Shown in pieces: positions 16,395 through 26,020 of a stretch of 64,000 nt of DNA. Within the stretch, counting starts at the first letter, position 1. Every line of letters begins with the position of its first letter. Below the pieces are notes generated by a model, which did no database searches, had not been told where the DNA came from, and saw nothing but the letters and a program-made list of their open reading frames with translations. Origin of the DNA: DATBLE01 sp963734065 (GTDB lineage: Bacteria; Actinomycetota; Thermoleophilia; Gaiellales; Gaiellaceae); NCBI GenBank assembly GCA_963734065.1, contig CAVTFN010000005.1, positions 496,001-560,000 of the forward strand. Reading direction: 5' to 3'. The translations under genes were made by a program, and so were the position numbers.

Positions 16395-17950
16395 GCGTTG
16401 CCCCGAGGCAGCGGGAGACGTCCGCCGAAGCGCGGCGGGCCGAATGGAGGGGCGGAGGACACTCGCGCGACGCGGCTACCGTCGACACGCGGACGCTCCA
16501 GATCCTCCAGCGCCACGACCGTGCAAACGCCTCGCGCCGGTCGCGGCAGCTGACCCGGCTGCTGGTCGCGGCCGACTGCCTCGGCCTCGTCGTCGCGTTC
16601 GCCGTCACGCGCCTCGCCTACCCCGAGCACACGCTGCTCCAGGGCAGGTACAGCAACCTCGCCGAGCTGGTGCTGTTCGCGGCGACGCTGCCCTGCTGGC
16701 TGGTGGTCGCGAACCTGTACGGGCTCTACAGCCGGGACGCCCAGCGCGCCGACCATTCCACCGCCGACGACGCCCCGGCGGTGCTGAACATGATCACGCT
16801 CGGCGCCTGGCTCCTCTACGTGCTCGCGCGCATCACCGGGGCCGCCGATCTCGAGGTCCCGAAGCTGATCGCGTTCTGGGCGGCGGCGATCGTCGCCATC
16901 CTGGTCTCGCGCGCGCTCGCCCGGCTGATCACGCGGCGCAGCATCGCGTTCGTCCAGAACAGCATCATCGTCGGCGCCGGCTCGGTCGGGCAGCTCGTCG
17001 GCCGGAAGCTGCTCCAGCACCCCGAGTACGGGATCAACCCGGTCGGCTTCGTCGACGACCACCCGGAGGAGCGCAGCCACCAGGAGCGGCTCTCGGTGCT
17101 CGGCGACACCGCCGAGCTGCCCGAGCTCGTCCGCCAGTTCGACGTCGAGCGCGTGATCGTCGCGTTCAACTCGGGGCCGTACGACTCGACGCTGAGCGCG
17201 GTTCGCGACCTCGCCGACCAGGGCGTGCAGGTGGACATCGTCCCGCGGCTCTACGAGGTGGTGGGCGCGGAGACGACCGTCCACTCGGTGGAGGGGCTGC
17301 CGCTGCTGAGCGTGCCGCCGCCCGGTCTCTCCTGGTCGAAGCGCGGGCTGAAGCGCGCGCTCGACCTGGTCGTCGCCTCGGCCGCGCTTCTGGTCCTGGG
17401 GCCGTTCTTCGGCCTCGTCGCGCTGCTGATCAGATTCGACAGCCACGGGCCGGCGTTCTTCCGTCAGCCCCGGATCGGCGAGAACGGCCGCAGCTTCCGG
17501 ATCTGGAAGTTCCGGACGATGACCGCCGACGCCGACGAGCGAAAAGCCGAGTACGCGCACCTGAACATCCACGATGGCCCGAACGGCGACCCGCGGATGT
17601 TCAAGATCCACGACGACCCGCGCGTGACGCGCGTCGGGCGTTTCCTGCGCCGGTGCTCGATCGACGAGCTGCCGCAGCTGTTCAACGTGATCCGCGGCGA
17701 CATGAGCATCGTCGGGCCGCGGCCGCTGATCCCGGACGAGCACCAGTACGTGACCGACTGGGCGGAGCGGCGGCTTGCGCTCCGGCCGGGGATGACCGGC
17801 CTCTGGCAGGTGCTCGGCCGAAACGGGATCGGGTTCGACGAGATGGTCAGGCTCGACTACGTCTACGTGAACACCTGGTCGCTGTGGAACGACCTGCGCC
17901 TGATGGCTCGAACCGTTCCCGCCCTCTTCGGAGCGAACGGACGGTTCTAA
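16391..17950 (+). CDS. Initiating exopolysaccharide glycosyl-phosphotransferase (WcaJ/WbaP type)
   Basis: 519 aa if it begins at CTG 16391. N-terminal helices (about 40-150), a nucleotide-binding-like middle (VGAGSVGQLVGRKLL), and a C-terminal bacterial sugar transferase (about 310-519) with KRALDLVVAS, FRIWKFRTM, CSIDELPQLFNVIRGDMSIV and GPRPL. It loads the first sugar-phosphate on undecaprenyl phosphate at the membrane. The frame has no ATG or usable GTG or TTG near the start. CTG overlaps the upstream stop (CTGA) and GGAGGCG lies 8 nt before it. A downstream non-standard start is the alternative. Confidence 0.88.
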   Translation: MSVAPRQRETSAEARRAEWRGGGHSRDAATVDTRTLQILQRHDRANASRRSRQLTRLLVAADCLGLVVAFAVTRLAYPEHTLLQGRYSNLAELVLFAATLPCWLVVANLYGLYSRDAQRADHSTADDAPAVLNMITLGAWLLYVLARITGAADLEVPKLIAFWAAAIVAILVSRALARLITRRSIAFVQNSIIVGAGSVGQLVGRKLLQHPEYGINPVGFVDDHPEERSHQERLSVLGDTAELPELVRQFDVERVIVAFNSGPYDSTLSAVRDLADQGVQVDIVPRLYEVVGAETTVHSVEGLPLLSVPPPGLSWSKRGLKRALDLVVASAALLVLGPFFGLVALLIRFDSHGPAFFRQPRIGENGRSFRIWKFRTMTADADERKAEYAHLNIHDGPNGDPRMFKIHDDPRVTRVGRFLRRCSIDELPQLFNVIRGDMSIVGPRPLIPDEHQYVTDWAERRLALRPGMTGLWQVLGRNGIGFDEMVRLDYVYVNTWSLWNDLRLMARTVPALFGANGRF

Positions 17951-17951
17951 C

Positions 17952-19286
17952 GTGGCCACGGCAGTCACGACTGCCCGGACGTCGCCGCCCGTGCGGAGCG
18001 TCGCCCGCGCCGGTCTCTTCACCGTCGCGGCCACCGTCTCGATGCTGCTCGTCAACCTCGCCACCGGCGTCCTGATCGCCCGGGTGCTCGGGCCGTCCGG
18101 CCGCGGCGCGCTGACCGCGGTGCTGGCGGTCCCACCGATCGTCGCCTGGGTGTTCGAGATGGGCTGCGCGGCCGCGGTCACCTACCACCAGGCGCGGCGG
18201 CCGGCGGACGCACCGCGGTTGGTCGGCACCTGGCTCGTCATCTTGCTTCCGCTCGCGCTCGCCGGCACCGCCGCCGGCTGGCTGGCGCTCCCCCACCTCC
18301 TCGCCGCCCAGAGCGACCACACGCTCACGCTCGCGCGCCTGCTGATGCTGACGCTGACGATCATGTTCGTCGCCGACCTGATGAACGGCGTCGTGCTCGG
18401 CGACCAGGACTTCGGCTTCTACAACGGCGTCCGGGTACTCCAGCCGCTCGCGGTCGCGCTCGCCTACGGCGGGTTGTGGGTGACCGGGGCCCTCACCGTG
18501 TCGACCGCTGTTGCGGTCACCGCCGCCGTCACCGCCGCGGCGGCCGTGGCGCTCGGCCTCCGCGTGCTGCACCGGCACGGGTTCGGACGGCCATCGCGCG
18601 CGATCGCGCGCACCACGCTCTGGTACGGCGTCCGCGCCCACAGCACCTCGACGGCGGGGATCGTCAACTCGCGGCTCGACGTGATGATCATCCCGGCCTT
18701 CCTCGGAGCGGCGAGCGTCGGCCTCTACAGCGTCGCCACGAACGTCTCGTGGATGGTGATCACCGTCTCGGGCAGCCTTGCCTCGATCGTCTTCCCGGCG
18801 GCCGCCGCGCGAGGGCTGGAGGGCCGGTACACCGTGGTCAAGTCGCTGTACGCGACGCTCGCGATCGCGATCGTCCTCGCCGGGACGATCGCGGTCGTCG
18901 CCGGCGTGGCGGTGCGGATCGTCTACGGCTCCGACTTCGCCGGCAGCGTCACGCCGCTGCGGATCCTGCTGATCGGCACCGTGCTCTACGCGGCCGCGGG
19001 CGTGGCCTGCTCGGGGCTGTATGCGGTCAACCGCCCGTTCACCGCCGCCCTGGCGCAGTTCACCGCAGCCGCCGTCACCGTGGCGGGGCTCCTGCTCTTC
19101 CTGCGGAGCGGCGGCATCGAGGCGGCGGCGATCGTCTCGACGGTCGCCTACGGGCTCGTATTCGTGATCGCGCTCGCCCTGTACCGCAGGACCGCCGGCC
19201 TGACCTGGCGGGAGCTCGTACCCGCGCCGTCGGTGATGGCGAGCTGGTTCCGGCAGGCGACCCGGGGAGCGCTGGGACGTGCCTGA
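17952..19286 (+). CDS. Polysaccharide flippase (Wzx-like)
   Basis: 444 aa, GTG one base after the previous stop. About 12 membrane segments in the polysaccharide-export (MATE-like) arrangement, beginning GLFTVAATVSMLLVNLATG. It would flip undecaprenyl-linked repeat units to the outer face. It lies between the initiating transferase and the glycosyltransferases, the usual Wzx position. Confidence 0.83.
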   Translation: MATAVTTARTSPPVRSVARAGLFTVAATVSMLLVNLATGVLIARVLGPSGRGALTAVLAVPPIVAWVFEMGCAAAVTYHQARRPADAPRLVGTWLVILLPLALAGTAAGWLALPHLLAAQSDHTLTLARLLMLTLTIMFVADLMNGVVLGDQDFGFYNGVRVLQPLAVALAYGGLWVTGALTVSTAVAVTAAVTAAAAVALGLRVLHRHGFGRPSRAIARTTLWYGVRAHSTSTAGIVNSRLDVMIIPAFLGAASVGLYSVATNVSWMVITVSGSLASIVFPAAAARGLEGRYTVVKSLYATLAIAIVLAGTIAVVAGVAVRIVYGSDFAGSVTPLRILLIGTVLYAAAGVACSGLYAVNRPFTAALAQFTAAAVTVAGLLLFLRSGGIEAAAIVSTVAYGLVFVIALALYRRTAGLTWRELVPAPSVMASWFRQATRGALGRA

Positions 19287-20460
19287 GCCGCGGTCGACCG
19301 CTCTGCGTCCGCGCGTGGCCCTCGTCGCCCACGGGATCCACGACCACGGCGGCATGGAGCGCGCCTTCGCCGAGCTCGTGCGGCGCGCCCATCGCGACTA
19401 CGAGGTGGTCGTCCTCTCCACCGACCTCGGCGAGGAACTCCGCGACCTCGTCGACTGGCGGCGGATCCCGGCGCCGTCGAGGCCGGCGCCGCTGCGGTTC
19501 GCCGTCTTCTACGCGATTGCCGCGGTGCGGCTGGCGCGGACGCCGGCCGACGTCGTCCACACCCTCGGCGCGATCGTGCCCAACCGGGCCGACCTGGCCG
19601 GCGTCCACTTCTGCGCGGCCGGCTACCACCGGTCGGTCGGGCGGCTGACGGCACCGGGCACGCCCCTGCTGCGCCGCGCGAACACCGCGCTCGCGCGCCT
19701 GGCCTTCCTCGCCGCCGAGCGCTGGACGTACCGCCCGGGCCGGGTCTCGTGCCTCGGGGCCGTCTCCGGCGGGCTCGCCCGCGAGCTCCGGCGCAGCTTC
19801 CCCGGCGTCGCGGTCGTGCCGACGCCGAACGGCGTGGACGCCGCCCGTTTCCGGCCGGACCCGCAGGCCAGGCGGGAGGTGCGGGCCGGGCTCGGGATCG
19901 CGGACGACGAGGTGGTCGCGCTGTTCGTCGGCGGCGACTGGCACGGGAAGGGGCTGGCGCTCGCGATCGCCGCTGTCGCCCGGACGCCGACCGTCCGACT
20001 CCTGGTCGTGGGCCGCGGCGACGAACGCCGCTTCCGGGCGCTGGCACGGCGGCTCGGAGTCGAGTCGCGGGTGACATTCGCCGGGCCGCGCGCCGACACC
20101 GAGCGCTACTACGCCGCCTCGGACGTCTACCTGCTCGCCTCCTGGTACGAGACCTTCTCGCTGGCCGCGCACGAGGCAGCGGCGGCGGGGCTCCCGATCG
20201 TCGCCGCGCCGGTGAGCGGGGTGGACGAGCTCGTGGGAGACGGCGAAGCGGGGCTGATCGTCGACCGGGACGTGGACGATCTCGCCGCCGCCCTGGCCGC
20301 GCTCGCCGCCGACCCGGAGAGGCGGTCACGGCTCGGCGCCGCCGCCCGGGAGCGGGCGGCCGGGTACACGTGGGAGCGCTCGACCGACGCCGTGCTCGCC
20401 GTGTACCGGACGTTGCTGGGCGCCGCGCCTGCAGTGTCGAAGGAGCCGGTCGCGGCGTGA
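19279..20460 (+). CDS. Glycosyltransferase family 4
   Basis: 393 aa, GTG start overlapping the flippase gene by 8 nt. GT-B fold: N-terminal acceptor domain beginning VALVAHGIHDHGGMERAF and C-terminal donor domain with FVGGDWHGKGL and the retaining-GT motif ETFSLAAHEAAAAGLPIV. A cytoplasmic enzyme adding one sugar of the repeat unit; donor sugar not predictable. Confidence 0.88.
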   Translation: MPEPRSTALRPRVALVAHGIHDHGGMERAFAELVRRAHRDYEVVVLSTDLGEELRDLVDWRRIPAPSRPAPLRFAVFYAIAAVRLARTPADVVHTLGAIVPNRADLAGVHFCAAGYHRSVGRLTAPGTPLLRRANTALARLAFLAAERWTYRPGRVSCLGAVSGGLARELRRSFPGVAVVPTPNGVDAARFRPDPQARREVRAGLGIADDEVVALFVGGDWHGKGLALAIAAVARTPTVRLLVVGRGDERRFRALARRLGVESRVTFAGPRADTERYYAASDVYLLASWYETFSLAAHEAAAAGLPIVAAPVSGVDELVGDGEAGLIVDRDVDDLAAALAALAADPERRSRLGAAARERAAGYTWERSTDAVLAVYRTLLGAAPAVSKEPVAA

Positions 20461-21875
20461 CCGCTGCGGTCGCACTTGCCCGCGGCGGCAGCCGCACGCT
20501 CGTCGGCGTCGGGTTCGCCGGGATCGCGCTGGTCGCCGTCGTCTACACCGCGTCACAGCCGGAGGAGCTCCGCGCGGCGGTGACGATCGCGCTCGTCCTG
20601 CTCGCGACCGCCGTCGGTCTCGTCTGGCCCGAGCAGCTCCTGTACGGCGTCGTCGTCTGGCTCGTCGCGCTCGGCTTCGTGCGGCGGGTGCTGACGCTGG
20701 TCGTGCCGCCGCACGGCCCCGACCCGCTGCTCCTCGTCGAGCCCGCCGCCGTCGCCCTGCTCCTCGTCCTCACCGCGGGACGGGCGCGACCGCCCCGGAC
20801 AGCCCTCTCGCTGAGCGTCGGAGCGATGTCTGTGCTCATCGCCGCGAGCGCGATCAATCCCCAGCAGGGCAGCCTCAAGGTCGGCGCCGCCGGCCTGCTT
20901 TTCCTGCTCGTCCCCACCGCCGGCTTCTGGCTCGGACGGACGCTCTGCACAGACGCCGTCTTCGCCCGCGTGCTCAAGCTGGTCGCGGCGGTCTCCGTGC
21001 CGGTGGCCGTGTACGGGCTCGCCCAGACGTTCGCGGGTTTCCCTCGGTGGGACCGGGTCTGGATCGCCGACGTCGATCGCGTGTACCAGGCGCTGAACGT
21101 CGGCGCGGCGGTGCGCCCGTTCGGGAGCCTGCCGTCGTCGGCGGAGTACGCCCACCTGGTCGCGATCGGCCTCGCCGTCTGGCTCGCGTTCGGCCTGCGT
21201 GGCCTGCGGCTGCCGCTGACGGCCGCGATGGTGACGTTGCTCGGCGCCGCGCTCGTGCTCGCCTCGAGCCGGCTGGTCGTGTTCCTCACCGCCGCAGCCG
21301 CGATCGCCATGCTCGTCGCCCGGCTGCGGATCCCGGCGCCCGCCGCCGCGGGGGTGGCACTCGTCGCCATCCTCGCGACGTCTGCGGCGGTCGGCCGGCT
21401 TGCGCCCGACTACTACGCGCCGGGCGCGGCGGGCGACCTCCTCGGACATCAGACGTCCGGTCTCGCCAACCCGCTGAACCCCTCTTCTTCGACGTTCCTG
21501 ATCCACGTGTCGCTCGTCACCGACGGGCTCGACTCGGCCCGCTCGCATCCGGCCGGGGTGGGCGCAGGAGCGGTGTCGCTCGCCGCCTCGAAGTTCGGCG
21601 GCACGGGGCTCCAGACCGAGGCCGATCCCTCGAACCTCGCGGTCGCCGCGGGCGTGCCCGGGCTGGTCGCCTACCTCGTCCTCGCCGTGATCGCCTTCAT
21701 GCGCACGTACGGCCTTGCGCGAGCGCGCCGCGACGCGCTCTCGCTCGGCGCCCTCGCCGTCGTCACCATCGTCTTCCTCCAGTGGTTCAACGGCGGGCAG
21801 TACGGGATCGCCCTGCTGCTCTGGCTGACGCTCGGCTGGGTCGACCGTGCCTCGACCGTGGAGGGCCGCAGATGA
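20457..21875 (+). CDS. O-antigen ligase/polymerase-like membrane protein (Wzy)
   Basis: 472 aa from a GTG overlapping the previous stop (GTGA), with AAGGAG upstream. Ten or more helices and a large extracytoplasmic loop near residues 200-330; the segment FGSLPSSAEYAHLVAIGLA and the following ASSRLVVFLTAAA fit the Wzy_C/O-antigen ligase fold. It polymerises or transfers the lipid-linked repeat units outside the membrane. The polymerase role fits a Wzx/Wzy-dependent operon better than ligation. Confidence 0.8.
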   Translation: MTAAVALARGGSRTLVGVGFAGIALVAVVYTASQPEELRAAVTIALVLLATAVGLVWPEQLLYGVVVWLVALGFVRRVLTLVVPPHGPDPLLLVEPAAVALLLVLTAGRARPPRTALSLSVGAMSVLIAASAINPQQGSLKVGAAGLLFLLVPTAGFWLGRTLCTDAVFARVLKLVAAVSVPVAVYGLAQTFAGFPRWDRVWIADVDRVYQALNVGAAVRPFGSLPSSAEYAHLVAIGLAVWLAFGLRGLRLPLTAAMVTLLGAALVLASSRLVVFLTAAAAIAMLVARLRIPAPAAAGVALVAILATSAAVGRLAPDYYAPGAAGDLLGHQTSGLANPLNPSSSTFLIHVSLVTDGLDSARSHPAGVGAGAVSLAASKFGGTGLQTEADPSNLAVAAGVPGLVAYLVLAVIAFMRTYGLARARRDALSLGALAVVTIVFLQWFNGGQYGIALLLWLTLGWVDRASTVEGRR

Positions 21876-23029
21876 CCGCCGCACCCCTGCGCGTCGCGAT
21901 CCTCGGCCACTCGGCGGAGCTCTCCGGAGCGGAGCTGAGCCTGGTCGAGCTCGTGGGCGCATTCGAGGACGTCGAGCCGCTCGTTCTGCTCGCGGAGGAC
22001 GGGCCGCTGGTGGAGCGGCTCGCGCGGGCAGGCGCGGAGGTGGAAGTGCTGCCGCTTCGCGAAGAGGCCCGCTTCGTCCGGCGCGACCAGCTGCGCGGCG
22101 GCCCCTTCGGGCTCGTGCCGGCCGGGGCGGCCACCGCCGCCTACGCCGTCCGGCTCGCCCGCCGGCTGCGCGCCCTGCACGTCGACCTCGTCCACGCGAA
22201 CACGCTGAAGGCGCTCTTCTACGGCGGCGCGGCCACGCGGCTGGCGCGAAAGCCTCTCGTCTGGCACGCGCACGACCGGATCTCCAAGGACTACCTGCCG
22301 CGGCCGGCCGTCGGCCTCGTCCGCGGTGTCGCGCGCACGACGGCGAGAGGCGTGATCGCGAACTCGAGCGCGACCCTCGCGACGCTCGGCGGTCTGCGAC
22401 GCCGGGCGACGATCATCCCCGAGCCGGTGGGCAGCAAGCCGTTCGGCGAGCGCAGGACGCGCCGCCGTGGAGAGCCGTTCGTCGCCGCGATGGTCGGCCG
22501 GATCGCTCCCTGGAAGGGCCAGGACGTGTTCCTGCGTGCCTTCGCGCGTGCGTTCTCCGGCGGCGACGAGCGCGCGGTGATCGTGGGCGCGCCGCTGTTC
22601 GGCGAGGAGCAGTACGAGCGGTCGCTTCGCGAGCTGGTCGGGGAGCTCGCTCTCGGCGACCGTGTCGAGCTGCGCGGCTTCTCGGACGACGTCGCGGCCG
22701 AGCTCGCCGAGGTCGACGCGCTCGTCCACGCGTCGGTGATCCCGGAGCCCTTCGGCCGCGTGATCGTCGAGGGCATGGCCGCGGGTCTGCCGGTGGTCGC
22801 GGCCGGCGCCGGCGGCCCCGACGAGATCGTCTCCGACGGCGTCGACGGCCTCCTCTACCCGCCGGGAGACGTGGGCGAGCTCGCGGTGAGGCTGCAACGG
22901 GTTGCGACCGATCGCGGGCTCGCCGAGCGGCTGGGCACTGCGGCAGTCGAGCGCGCCCGAGCCTTCTCGCCCGAGCTGGCGGCGGCGCAGACGAGCGCCT
23001 TCTACCGGCAGATGCTGGAGGGCACATGA
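21872..23029 (+). CDS. Glycosyltransferase family 4
   Basis: 385 aa, ATG overlapping the upstream stop (ATGA). N-terminal domain opens with VAILGHSAELSGAELSL; donor domain has MVGRIAPWKGQDVF and PEPFGRVIVEGMAAGLPVVA, the nucleotide-sugar E-x7-E motif region. Predicted cytoplasmic, membrane-associated sugar transfer onto the growing repeat unit. Confidence 0.88.
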   Translation: MTAAPLRVAILGHSAELSGAELSLVELVGAFEDVEPLVLLAEDGPLVERLARAGAEVEVLPLREEARFVRRDQLRGGPFGLVPAGAATAAYAVRLARRLRALHVDLVHANTLKALFYGGAATRLARKPLVWHAHDRISKDYLPRPAVGLVRGVARTTARGVIANSSATLATLGGLRRRATIIPEPVGSKPFGERRTRRRGEPFVAAMVGRIAPWKGQDVFLRAFARAFSGGDERAVIVGAPLFGEEQYERSLRELVGELALGDRVELRGFSDDVAAELAEVDALVHASVIPEPFGRVIVEGMAAGLPVVAAGAGGPDEIVSDGVDGLLYPPGDVGELAVRLQRVATDRGLAERLGTAAVERARAFSPELAAAQTSAFYRQMLEGT

Positions 23030-24108
23030 GGGTCGAGATCGCGCACGACTACCTGACCCAGCGCGGCGGGGCGGAACGCGTCGTGCTGTCGATGCTGGAC
23101 GCCTTCCCGCAGGCGCACGTGCACACCCTCCTGTACGACCCGCCCGGGACCTTCCCGGAGTTCTCGGTCGCGCGGGTGCGGCCGTCGCCGCTCAGCCGCG
23201 TCGGCCTCCTGCGCCACCACCACCGCCTGGCGTTTCCCATGCTCGCCGGAGCGACCGACCGGCTGCAGATCGACGCCGACGTCGTCGTCTGCAGCTCGAG
23301 CGGCTGGGCGCACGGCGTGAAGGCGCAGGGCGCAAAGGTCGTCTACTGCCACTCTCCGGCCCGCTGGCTCTACCAGCCGGAGGCCTACCTGCGCGGTGCG
23401 GGCGCGGCCGCCCGGTTCGCGGCGCGCGCGCTTCGCCCCGCGCTGATCCGCTGGGACCGTCGTGCGGCGCGCACCGCCGACCGCTATGTCGTCAACTCGC
23501 ACCATGTCGCCCGCTCGGTCCGCAGGCTGTACGGAATCGAGCCGGAGGTGCTGCCGCCGCCGCCCGCGCTGACGCCCGAGGGGCCGCACCGCCCGGTCGA
23601 GAGCGTCGCGCCGGGATTCGTGCTGTGCGTCTCGCGGCTGCTCCCGTACAAGAACGTCGACGCGGTCGTGGCCGCGTTCCGCCGCCTGCCCGACGAGCGG
23701 CTGGTCGTCGTCGGGGACGGGCCCGAGTGGGCGCGAATCGTCCAGCTGGCCGGGCCGAACGTGACCCTGCTCGGGAGGGTCGACGACGCCAGCCTGCGCT
23801 GGCTCTACGAGCACGCGGCGGCGGTGGTGGCCGCGTCTTTCGAGGACTACGGGCTCACCCCCCTCGAGGCGGCCGAGTTCGACACGCCCACCGCGGCACT
23901 GCGCTTCGGCGGCCTGCTCGACACCGTCGCCGACGGCGAGACGGGCCTCTTCTTCGGGAACGCGCGGCCCGAGGAGATCGCCGAAGTGCTCCGGGCCGTG
24001 CTCGACGAGCGCTGGAGCGCCGCAACGCTGGAGACCCACGCCGCCCGGTTCTCGCACGAGCGCTTCGTCGGCCGACTGCGCGAGATCGTGGAGGAGGCGG
24101 CCGCATGA
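23026..24108 (+). CDS. Glycosyltransferase family 4
   Basis: 360 aa, ATG overlapping the upstream stop. Begins RVEIAHDYLTQRGGAERVV, typical of WbaZ/mannosyltransferase-like GT4 enzymes, with HSPARWLYQPE in the acceptor domain and ASFEDYGLTPLEAAEFDTP in the donor domain. A mannosyl-type donor is likely from family resemblance, not shown. Confidence 0.88.
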   Translation: MRVEIAHDYLTQRGGAERVVLSMLDAFPQAHVHTLLYDPPGTFPEFSVARVRPSPLSRVGLLRHHHRLAFPMLAGATDRLQIDADVVVCSSSGWAHGVKAQGAKVVYCHSPARWLYQPEAYLRGAGAAARFAARALRPALIRWDRRAARTADRYVVNSHHVARSVRRLYGIEPEVLPPPPALTPEGPHRPVESVAPGFVLCVSRLLPYKNVDAVVAAFRRLPDERLVVVGDGPEWARIVQLAGPNVTLLGRVDDASLRWLYEHAAAVVAASFEDYGLTPLEAAEFDTPTAALRFGGLLDTVADGETGLFFGNARPEEIAEVLRAVLDERWSAATLETHAARFSHERFVGRLREIVEEAAA

Positions 24109-25127
24109 GGGTGCTCCGCGTCTACCCGATGGCGAACGACGCGCGCATGCGCCGCCGCGATCTCGCCCTCGCCGAGCTCGGCGTGGAGACGGCGATCGTC
24201 GCTCCGGACGCGTACGGGCCCGACTGGGCGCCGACGCCGATCGAGCCCGAGCTGCGCCACTGGCGCTCCCGCCTGCTGAACCGGAACAGCATCCCGCTGC
24301 ACCTCTGGGACCCGCGCGCCCTGCGCCGGGCCGTCCGCGAGTTCGACCCCGACCTCGTCGATGTCCACGAAGAGTGCTACTTCCCCGCCGGCGCCCAGGC
24401 GGTTCGCGCCGCCGGGGATCGGCCCGTGACGATGTTCGCAGCGCAGAACATCTCGAAGCGATACCCGGCCGTGATCCGGCGGTTGCGCCGCCATGTGTTC
24501 ACGCGGGTGAGGGCGTTCTATCCGTGCAGCAACGGGGCCGCCCGGGTCTTGAAGGCATGGGGCTTTCGGGGCCGGGTCAAGGTGATCCCGTACGGAGTCG
24601 AGGACGAGCTCTTCGAGGTCCGCCCGGTCGGCGACCGCGTCGGCTTCGTCGGGTCGCTCGTCCCTCAGAAGGGGATCGCCGACCTGCTCTCGTTCGGGCC
24701 CCGCCTCCTCTGCGTCGGCTCCGGTCCGCTCGCCGCCGACGTGCTGAGCGTCGGTGGCGAAGTCGTCGTCGCGCGATCGCCCGAGGAGCTCGCAGGCCAG
24801 CTCCGGCGGATGGGCGTGCTCGTGATGCCGTCCCGTACGCTGCCACACCTGAAAGAGCAGTTCGGGCGCGCAGCCGTCGAGGCAATGGCGGCCGGGGTGC
24901 CGGTCGTCGCCTACGACAGCGGAGCGCTCGGCGAGGTGATCGGCGACACCGGCGTGCTCGTCCCCGAAGGCGACCGCGACGGCCTCGTCGGTGCGATCGA
25001 GCAGCTGCTCGACCATCCCGACGGGCTCGGCGAGCGAGGCCGGGCGCGCGCCTGGCAGCGCTACCGGTGGCGCACGGTGGCGGAGCAGATGGTCGGCATG
25101 TACCGGGAGACGTTGACGGCCGGATGA
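24105..25127 (+). CDS. Glycosyltransferase family 4
   Basis: 340 aa, ATG overlapping the upstream stop. Compact GT-B enzyme: acceptor domain from RVLRVYPMANDARMRRRDLA, donor domain with GFVGSLVPQKGIADLL and EQFGRAAVEAMAAGVPVVAY. It is shorter than its neighbours because the donor domain lacks one helix pair around residues 195-225. Same operon role as the other GT4 enzymes. Confidence 0.86.
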   Translation: MRVLRVYPMANDARMRRRDLALAELGVETAIVAPDAYGPDWAPTPIEPELRHWRSRLLNRNSIPLHLWDPRALRRAVREFDPDLVDVHEECYFPAGAQAVRAAGDRPVTMFAAQNISKRYPAVIRRLRRHVFTRVRAFYPCSNGAARVLKAWGFRGRVKVIPYGVEDELFEVRPVGDRVGFVGSLVPQKGIADLLSFGPRLLCVGSGPLAADVLSVGGEVVVARSPEELAGQLRRMGVLVMPSRTLPHLKEQFGRAAVEAMAAGVPVVAYDSGALGEVIGDTGVLVPEGDRDGLVGAIEQLLDHPDGLGERGRARAWQRYRWRTVAEQMVGMYRETLTAG

Positions 25128-26020
25128 GCGAGATCGCCGTCCTGATCACGACCCGCAACCGCCGCGACGAGCTCCGGCGCGCCCTGGCGTCCGTGCGTGA
25201 CCAGACCTGTGCCGCCGAGGTGATCGTGGTCGACGACGCCTCGACCGACGGCACCGCCGAACTGGTCGAGCGCGAGTTTCCCGAGGTGACGCTCCATCGG
25301 TCGCCGACTGCCCGCGGCCTGATCGTCCAGCGCAACCGGGGCGTCGGGCTGGCGACTGCGCCGATCGTCGTGATCATCGACGACGACGCCGTCCTGCAGT
25401 CACCGCTCACACTGGAGCAGACACTTCGCGATTTCGACGATCCGCGCATCGGCGCTATCGCCATCCCGCACGTGGACGTGACCTTGCGCGCAACCCCGCG
25501 CGTGAGCGCCCCGGCCGGGGAGGGGATCTTCCTGACCTCGGAGTTCACCGGCACGGCCACGGCTGTTCGGCGCGACGTCTTCGCGGCCGTCGGCGGCTTC
25601 CGCGAGGCGTTCTTCCACCAGGGGGAGGAGCGCGACTTCTGCCTGAGGATGCTGGAGGCGGGCTGGGTCGTCCGGGTGGGCCGCGCCGACCCGATCCACC
25701 ACTATTCCTCCCCGGCGCGGGACATTGTCCGGATGGATCTCTACGGGCGCCGGAACGCGGTGCTGTGCGCCTGGTACAACGAGCCGCTCCCCGACGCGCT
25801 CCTCGGGATTGCCGAGATGTCCGCCGCCGGGATCGCATCCGGAATCCGGGTCGGCCGTCCGCTGAACGCGCTCCGCGGTCTCGCGTACGGCTATCGCGAC
25901 TGCTGGCGCGAGCGCGCTGTCCGCAAGCCGGTCGGCCGCGGAGTGAACCGCGCGTTCCGATCTCTGAGGAAGCACGGCCCGCTGCCGCTGGCCGAGATCG
26001 AGCCGGTCCTCACCCGATGA
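25124..26020 (+). CDS. Glycosyltransferase family 2
   Basis: 298 aa, ATG overlapping the upstream stop. GT-A fold: VLITTRNRRDELRRAL at the N-terminus, VVDDASTDGT, and the metal-binding acidic triad in VVIIDDDAVL. EERDFCLRMLEAGW provides the catalytic-base region. No membrane helix. Inverting transferase that adds a sugar to the repeat unit. Confidence 0.9.
   Translation: MSEIAVLITTRNRRDELRRALASVRDQTCAAEVIVVDDASTDGTAELVEREFPEVTLHRSPTARGLIVQRNRGVGLATAPIVVIIDDDAVLQSPLTLEQTLRDFDDPRIGAIAIPHVDVTLRATPRVSAPAGEGIFLTSEFTGTATAVRRDVFAAVGGFREAFFHQGEERDFCLRMLEAGWVVRVGRADPIHHYSSPARDIVRMDLYGRRNAVLCAWYNEPLPDALLGIAEMSAAGIASGIRVGRPLNALRGLAYGYRDCWRERAVRKPVGRGVNRAFRSLRKHGPLPLAEIEPVLTR

Noticed and set aside
16343..18181. 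612-codon minus-strand frame opposite the initiating transferase
   Set aside because: Shadow; the plus strand has full sugar-transferase motifs.
20553..21962. 469-codon minus-strand frame opposite the polymerase gene
   Set aside because: Arg/Asp/Glu-rich shadow of a membrane protein gene.
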